64,000 nt of DNA from Mesorhizobium sp. (GTDB taxonomy: Bacteria > Pseudomonadota > Alphaproteobacteria > Rhizobiales > Rhizobiaceae): contig NZ_SUHQ01000012.1 in NCBI RefSeq assembly GCF_004962245.1, positions 124,001-188,000 of the forward strand. Direction: 5' to 3'. The position numbers and the translations under genes are program-made. The first letter of the stretch is position 1; each line of letters opens with the position of its first letter. The notes under the pieces were generated by a model. The model searched no databases, was not told the DNA's origin, and saw only the letters and a list, made by a program, of their open reading frames with translations. Of this stretch, positions 59,648 through 64,000 are shown one piece after another.

Positions 59648-61039
59648 CTAGAACGGGGCATCGATATCGACGACGTCGATAAGCTTGTGGTTGACGAACT
59701 CCTTGATGCCGAGACCAAGCAGCTCGCGGCCGTAGCCGGAGCGCCGGACGCCGCCAAAGGGAAGATCCGCCTTGACCATGGTCGGGTGGTTCACAAACAC
59801 CATGCCGGTGGAGATCTTCTTGGCTACTTCTGCACCGTGCGCGGGATTCGAGGTGAAGACCGAGCCGCCAAGCCCGAAGGGGGAATCGTTGGCAATGCGC
59901 ACGGCGTCGTCCTCGTCCTTCGCCCGAAACACCATCGAGACAGGCCCGAAGAACTCCCAATAACGAGCCGGATTGTCCTCGCCGACCTCCGTCAGGATCG
60001 TCGGCTGGACGAAAGCGCCCTGGTTCGGGACGCTGGGGCCGATCTCCTGCGCCTCGGCGCCGAGGGAGACGGCCTGGCGGATCTTGTCCCTGATCTCGTC
60101 GGCCGCGCCCTGCGAGGAGAGCGGGGCAAGAGTCGTCTTCGGATCGAAGGGATCTCCGGCAACCAGGCCTGCAACGCCTTCCCGGTAGCGGTCCAGGAAC
60201 GCGTCATAGACCTCGTCGACAATGATCATGCGTTTGGACGAGACACAGACCTGTCCGCCGTTCCAGTGGCGCCCGAAGACGGCCCAGTCGACCGTCTTTT
60301 GCATGTCCGCATCAGCCAGCACGACGAAGGCGTCGGCGCCGCCGAGTTCCATCGTCGACTTCTTCAGCGCCTTGCCGGCCTGCGACGCACTGATCGACCC
60401 GGCGCCCTCCGAGCCGGTCAGCGCCACGCCGTGAACACGCGGATCGTTGAGGATGAGCTCGATCTGCGAGCGGGTGGCGTAGAGGTTCTTGAAAGCGCCA
60501 TCGGGAAGGCCAGCTTCCTTCATCAGTGTTTCGAAGGCAGCCGCGCTTTGCGGCACGTTCGAGGCATGCTTGAGCAGCATCGTGTTGCCGGCGGAAAGCT
60601 GCGGCGCGATGATGCGGGCGATCTGATAATAAGGAAAGTTCCAGGGCTCGATGCAAAGCAGCACGCCGAGCGGTTCGTGCACCAGGAGCGCCTTGCCCTC
60701 GGCCGCGCGCGCAACAGGCAAGGCTTCAGGCGCGAGCAGCCTCTCGGCATTGGCGACGTAGTACTCAAAAATCTCCGCCGAAAGCTCGACTTCGGCTTTG
60801 GCCTCGGAGAGAAGCTTGCCCATCTCGGTGGTCAGGATGCTGGCATAGGCCTCCGCATCCTTCCGCAGAAGGTCGGCAGCCTTCTGCATCACCTTGGCGC
60901 GCTCGGCGAAGGAGGTTTCGCGCCAGGAAAGAAACGTCTTGTGCGCGCCCTCGATTGCTTGCGCCACCTCCGCATCCGTGGCGTCCGGGAAGGTTCTCAG
61001 CACTTCGCCGGTATAGGGATTTGTCGTTGCATAGGCCAT
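59648..61039 (-). CDS. NAD(P)-dependent aldehyde dehydrogenase, succinate-semialdehyde dehydrogenase-like
   Basis: A 463-residue aldehyde dehydrogenase. The catalytic Cys is in NGGQVCVSSKRMIIV and the general-base Glu in KSTMELGGADAFVVLA. The NAD-binding block reads CIEPWNFPYYQIARIIAPQLSAG, and the C-terminal RSGYGRELLGLGIKEFVNHK is typical of the succinate-semialdehyde dehydrogenase (GabD/Sad) group. The start MAYATTNPYTGEVLRTFPD at 61039 is chosen over an upstream frame extension. It lies upstream of adhP on the same strand, an arrangement that suits alcohol to acid oxidation. The real substrate may be any small semialdehyde. Confidence 0.93.
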   Translation of the reverse strand: MAYATTNPYTGEVLRTFPDATDAEVAQAIEGAHKTFLSWRETSFAERAKVMQKAADLLRKDAEAYASILTTEMGKLLSEAKAEVELSAEIFEYYVANAERLLAPEALPVARAAEGKALLVHEPLGVLLCIEPWNFPYYQIARIIAPQLSAGNTMLLKHASNVPQSAAAFETLMKEAGLPDGAFKNLYATRSQIELILNDPRVHGVALTGSEGAGSISASQAGKALKKSTMELGGADAFVVLADADMQKTVDWAVFGRHWNGGQVCVSSKRMIIVDEVYDAFLDRYREGVAGLVAGDPFDPKTTLAPLSSQGAADEIRDKIRQAVSLGAEAQEIGPSVPNQGAFVQPTILTEVGEDNPARYWEFFGPVSMVFRAKDEDDAVRIANDSPFGLGGSVFTSNPAHGAEVAKKISTGMVFVNHPTMVKADLPFGGVRRSGYGRELLGLGIKEFVNHKLIDVVDIDAPF

Positions 61040-61393
61040 GATTGGCTCCTTTGTCGATTGCAGTTCGTCTTGGTCAGCGAGGGGCCGACCATGGCCAGCC
61101 GGCACGATTGCAGCCCGCTGCGCACCTTTCAGCGCTCTCTGAGAGTCGATATCTTGATGGTCATGACTTTGGGGCGTCCGTGGTGGTCGGCGTCGAGGCG
61201 CTCATCATCAAGGCCCGCACGGCGATCCGCTTTGATTCAAATCATGTCGTGTTTCCACGCAGACGATCACCCCGCTCGAAGCTGGATGTTTGCCGATCGG
61301 CATGGCCTTGGTATTGCCCGAAGGCTTGTTCCGTCAGCGCCCGATCGTTTCAGGCCGACATACGGAGAGGCGTCGGTCCGGTATGCCTCGGCG
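61040..61393. other. Intergenic region upstream of the aldehyde dehydrogenase gene
   Basis: 354 bp without a supported gene. On the minus strand an in-frame 15-codon stretch (MMSASTPTTTDAPKS, stop near 61165) is visible but has no ribosome site and no clear homology; it could be the tail of a lost gene. The region should contain the aldehyde dehydrogenase promoter; I saw no good -35/-10 pair or operator. Confidence 0.4.
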
Positions 61394-62296
61394 TCATTCA
61401 GCTGGTGCGGTCCTGTCGCGGAATTGCTGCGCCACCCAGTCGATGAACACCCGCAAACGCGGCGACAGTTGGTGCTTGTGCGAATAAAGCGCGTGAACCG
61501 GCAGCGGTGTCGGTGGAAAGTCGGACAGGACTTCGACAAGGGAACCGTTTGCCAGTTCCGAGACGACACGATAGCGCGGCACCTGGATCAGCCCAAGGCC
61601 GAAGCACGCGGCGGCGACGTTCGTCTCCGGGCCGGTCACCGACATCATGGCAGGTAGCGTGATGCGATGCACTTTCCCTTTGATCTGGAATGCCAGTGGG
61701 ATGACCTCGGTCGTGTCGGGAGCAAGCAGCCCGATCATTTCGTGGCCGTCGAGATTCTCGGGTGTTTCCGGGGTGCCAAGCCGCCGGAGGTAGTCCGGGC
61801 TGGCAAAGGTGCCGCGCTCCAGCGTCGCCAGGCGTCGCTTGATCAGGGAACTGTCGGCTAGCTCGCCCGCTCTCAAAATACAATCGAACCCCTCCCGGAT
61901 CAGATCGACGGGCTGGTGCGCTTCGCTGAAATGCAGGCGGATGCCGGGGTACATCTCGCGAAAGCGTGGCAGGCCGGGCAAAAGGAAGTGCCGCGCTTGC
62001 GTGCCGTGCACGTCGACGCGGATGAGGCCTGACGGTTTGGCGCCGACGAAGGCGCCCTCGGCATCCTCCATATCGGCGATCAGGCTGATGCATCGTTGGT
62101 AATAAGCCTCGCCATCCAGTGTCGGGCTGACCTGGCGGGTGGTCCGCTGCAGCAGCCGGACACCAAGCCGCACCTCCAGTCCCTGCACGGCGTCTGTGAC
62201 GGATGAACGCGGCAGACCGAGGTCATCGGCGGCTTTGGTGAAGCTCCTGCGCTCGACGATGCGGGTGAAGACGCGCATGGCGTCGAAACGATCCAT
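61394..62296 (-). CDS. LysR family transcriptional regulator
   Basis: A 300-residue regulator with the N-terminal winged helix (about residues 5-65): FTRIVERRSFTKAADDLGLP, RSSVTDAVQGLEVRLGVRLL, and the effector domain starting GLIRVDVHGTQARHFLLPGL. It belongs to the DmlR/YafC-like subgroup. The start ATG 62296 (MDRFDAMRVFTRIVE) fits the family. It is divergent from the first short-chain dehydrogenase with 115 bp between them, so it probably controls that gene (and possibly the second one). Inducer unknown. Confidence 0.93.
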   Translation of the reverse strand: MDRFDAMRVFTRIVERRSFTKAADDLGLPRSSVTDAVQGLEVRLGVRLLQRTTRQVSPTLDGEAYYQRCISLIADMEDAEGAFVGAKPSGLIRVDVHGTQARHFLLPGLPRFREMYPGIRLHFSEAHQPVDLIREGFDCILRAGELADSSLIKRRLATLERGTFASPDYLRRLGTPETPENLDGHEMIGLLAPDTTEVIPLAFQIKGKVHRITLPAMMSVTGPETNVAAACFGLGLIQVPRYRVVSELANGSLVEVLSDFPPTPLPVHALYSHKHQLSPRLRVFIDWVAQQFRDRTAPAE

Positions 62297-62411
62297 TGTA
62301 CGACCTGTCGGATAGTGATGCCAATTATGCATGATTATCTCATCAGGCGGAAGATGCATCCTGCCTTCATCGGGAGCCACAACGGCGCCGACGAGATGAA
62401 GGAGACAGACA

Positions 62412-63152
62412 ATGACCAATCAAGCACAGAAAGTCGCTATCGTGACGGGCGCCTCCGGCGGTATCGGCGCAGCTGTTGCCGAACGCCTCGGCAAGGACGG
62501 TTTCACTGTTGTGGTGAACTATGCCGGCAACGCCACTTCGGCCGAGGCGGTGGTTGCCAAGATCGAGGCAGTCGGTGGGCGAGCTGTCGCCGCGCAGGCC
62601 GATATCTCCGATGCGCAGGCCGTACGCCGCATGTTCGACTCTGCCGAGACCGCCTTTGGCGGCGTCGACGTGCTGATCAACAATGCCGGCATCATGACGC
62701 TCGCGACGATCGCCGACAGCGACGATACGCTGTTCGACCGCCAGATCGCGATCAACCTGAAGGGCACGTTCAACACCTTGCGCGAGGCGGCCAAGCGTCT
62801 TCGCGACGGCGGCCGGATCGTGAACTTCTCGTCCAGCGTCGTCGGGCTGCTTCAGCCGACCTATGGCGTCTATGCCGGCACCAAGGCCGCGGTCGAGGCG
62901 ATGACCCCCATTCTTGCCAAGGAACTGCGTGGCCGCAACATCACCGTCAACGCGATAGCCCCCGGACCGACGGCTACCAAGCTCTTCCTTGACGGCAAGC
63001 CGCAGGAGGCGATCGACCGCCTTGCGAAGCTGGCACCGCTGGAGCGTCTCGGCCAGCCCGAGGATATCGCCGCCGCCGTCGCCTTCCTGGTCGGGCCAGA
63101 CGGCGCCTGGATCAACGGCCAGACCCTGCGCGCCAACGGCGGAATCATCTGA
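62412..63152 (+). CDS. Short-chain dehydrogenase/reductase (classical SDR)
   Basis: A 246-residue Rossmann-fold oxidoreductase. The cofactor site is GASGGIGAAVAERL (near residues 14-27), with VLINNAGIMT following, and the catalytic Ser in VNFSSSVVGLLQPTYGV followed by the Tyr/Lys of YGVYAGTKAA. An Asn residue after the nucleotide strand (VNYAGNATSAE) suggests NADP(H) preference, as in the 3-ketoacyl-ACP-reductase-like group. The C-terminal INGQTLRANGGII is normal. Ribosome site GGAGAC precedes the ATG. Divergent from a LysR gene and followed after 68 bp by another SDR gene; the substrate is unknown. Confidence 0.92.
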   Translation: MTNQAQKVAIVTGASGGIGAAVAERLGKDGFTVVVNYAGNATSAEAVVAKIEAVGGRAVAAQADISDAQAVRRMFDSAETAFGGVDVLINNAGIMTLATIADSDDTLFDRQIAINLKGTFNTLREAAKRLRDGGRIVNFSSSVVGLLQPTYGVYAGTKAAVEAMTPILAKELRGRNITVNAIAPGPTATKLFLDGKPQEAIDRLAKLAPLERLGQPEDIAAAVAFLVGPDGAWINGQTLRANGGII

Positions 63153-63220
63153 TCTCCGGCTGGGCCAGCATACCGAAATCCATCCATCCAACGTTCGAAC
63201 CTTTCGAAGGGATCGTTACC

Positions 63221-64000
63221 ATGTCCAAGCAAATCATCCTCGTCACCGGCGCCTCGTCAGGCTTCGGCCTTATGACAGCCAAAGCCCTGGCCGAAGCTGG
63301 CCACACCGTCTATGCCTCCATGCGCGAGACCGACGGCCGCAATGCGCCTCGCGTCGCCGAAGTCGTCGTCTGGTCGAAGGAGCATGGCATGGACCTGCGC
63401 ACCGTCGAACTGGATGTCCAGTCCGACGCTTCCGCCGAGAGCGGTATTGTTCATGTTCTGAAGGATGCTGGCCGCCTCGATGTCATCGTCCACAATGCCG
63501 GGCATATGGTGTTCGGCCCCGCCGAGGCCTTCACCCCGGATCAGTTCATCCAGCAATATGACGTCAACGTGCTTGGCGCGCAGCGCGTGAACCGCTCCGC
63601 GCTGCCGCATATGCGCGGCCAGGGCAAGGGCCTCCTGGTCTGGGTAGGGTCATCCTCGACGCGCGGCGGCACGCCGCCGTTTCTCGCGCCCTATTTTGCA
63701 GCCAAGGCGGCGATGGATGCGCTCGCTGTGTCGTATTCGACCGAACTGGCCCGCTGGGGCATCGAGACCACCATCATGGTCCCCGGTGCCTTTACCAAGG
63801 GCACCAATCACTTCGCCCATTCGGGAAAACCGTTCGACGAAGCGCGCGTGGCGGAATATGAGGCCGGTCCCTATGCGGACGTTGCCAACCAGGCGCTCAA
63901 AGGCCTGGCCGGTCTTGAACCTGCCGATGCCGATCCCGCCGAGGTGGCTCGCGAGATCGTCCGTGTGGTGGACGCGCCGTTCGGCAAGCGCCCGTTCCGC
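63221..64000 (+). CDS. Short-chain dehydrogenase/reductase, 5' part (cut by window end)
   Basis: The frame runs from ATG 63221 to the right edge, 260 codons. It starts MSKQIILVTGASSGFGLMTA with the cofactor motif GASSGFG, then VIVHNAGHMVFGP, LLVWVGSSSTRGGTPPFLAP with the catalytic Ser, and PYFAAKAAMDAL with Tyr and Lys. The central FIQQYDVNVLGAQRVNRSAL is normal. The type (extended tail with PADADPAEVAREIVRVVD) is that of SDRs with about 280-300 residues, so probably 20-40 residues are missing. It is the second of two adjacent SDR genes and is likely cotranscribed with the first. Confidence 0.9.
   Translation, partial: MSKQIILVTGASSGFGLMTAKALAEAGHTVYASMRETDGRNAPRVAEVVVWSKEHGMDLRTVELDVQSDASAESGIVHVLKDAGRLDVIVHNAGHMVFGPAEAFTPDQFIQQYDVNVLGAQRVNRSALPHMRGQGKGLLVWVGSSSTRGGTPPFLAPYFAAKAAMDALAVSYSTELARWGIETTIMVPGAFTKGTNHFAHSGKPFDEARVAEYEAGPYADVANQALKGLAGLEPADADPAEVAREIVRVVDAPFGKRPFR

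Noticed and set aside
61042..61446. 134-codon plus-strand frame before the second LysR gene
   Set aside because: Runs into the 3' end of the LysR gene on the other strand, no start signal, no familiar motif.

Overview
The window is GC-rich chromosomal DNA of an alphaproteobacterium, most likely a Mesorhizobium or a close relative in the Rhizobiales. The evidence is the large NAD-glutamate dehydrogenase (about 1,600 residues), the typA, purH/heparinase/rsmB/htpX and leuS/lptE blocks, an atp operon split as atpH-A-G-D-C without the Fo genes, a Usg-family gene, the SdhAF4/DUF1674 protein, and intergenic palindromic repeats of a rhizobial type. No rRNA, tRNA, CRISPR array, integrase or insertion sequence was found. 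Most genes look like core genome.

Layout. 1-6.4 kb: 3' part of a PhoD-like phosphatase, a small secreted protein, typA (BipA), a DUF1062 zinc-ribbon/S4-like protein, a LysE exporter, a YCII protein and an AhpD-like peroxidase. 6.5-12.9 kb: the large NAD-dependent glutamate dehydrogenase and a UMF1/Atg22-type MFS protein. 12.9-19.4 kb: minus-strand purH, heparinase II/III protein, rsmB-like methyltransferase and htpX, then sdhAF4. 19.4-25.2 kb: HAD phosphatase, transglutaminase-like protein, a lone TadG/VWA protein, a 23-codon candidate gene with a perfect Shine-Dalgarno sequence, a cyclopropane-fatty-acid-synthase-family methyltransferase and a MOSC protein. 25.2-32.4 kb: acs, usg, aldo/keto reductase, an MFS exporter with a divergent LysR regulator, a membrane protein and a YggS-type PLP protein. 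32.6-39.4 kb: leuS-lptE, fsa, priA and a membrane protein. 39.6-45.9 kb: atpHAGDC and an unusual polytopic signal peptidase I.

45.9-54.7 kb holds a hexuronate (pectin or alginate breakdown product) catabolic island: a mannitol-dehydrogenase-family oxidoreductase (probably fructuronate reductase) divergent from uxaC, a three-gene TRAP transporter, a GntR/FCD regulator, kduI, kduD and kdgF. A 25-bp palindrome touching a consensus -35 box upstream of uxaC is a good candidate for the GntR operator. Together these genes could import unsaturated or saturated uronates and convert them towards 2-keto-3-deoxygluconate; the final kinase and aldolase are not in the window.

54.7-64 kb: recQ, a small lipoprotein, a frameshifted fluoroacetate-dehalogenase-like hydrolase, an AdhP-type alcohol dehydrogenase, a C-terminal relic of a short-chain dehydrogenase, an aldehyde dehydrogenase, a LysR regulator and two short-chain dehydrogenases, the last cut by the window end.

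The signals least explained by ordinary annotation are the composite two-palindrome repeats, one of which supplies the C-terminus of an MFS protein; the 23-codon mini-gene; the long hairpin between atpD and atpC; the Ala/Lys-rich extension of AtpD; and the broken hydrolase and dehydrogenase genes near the right end. No convincing new multi-gene system was seen.
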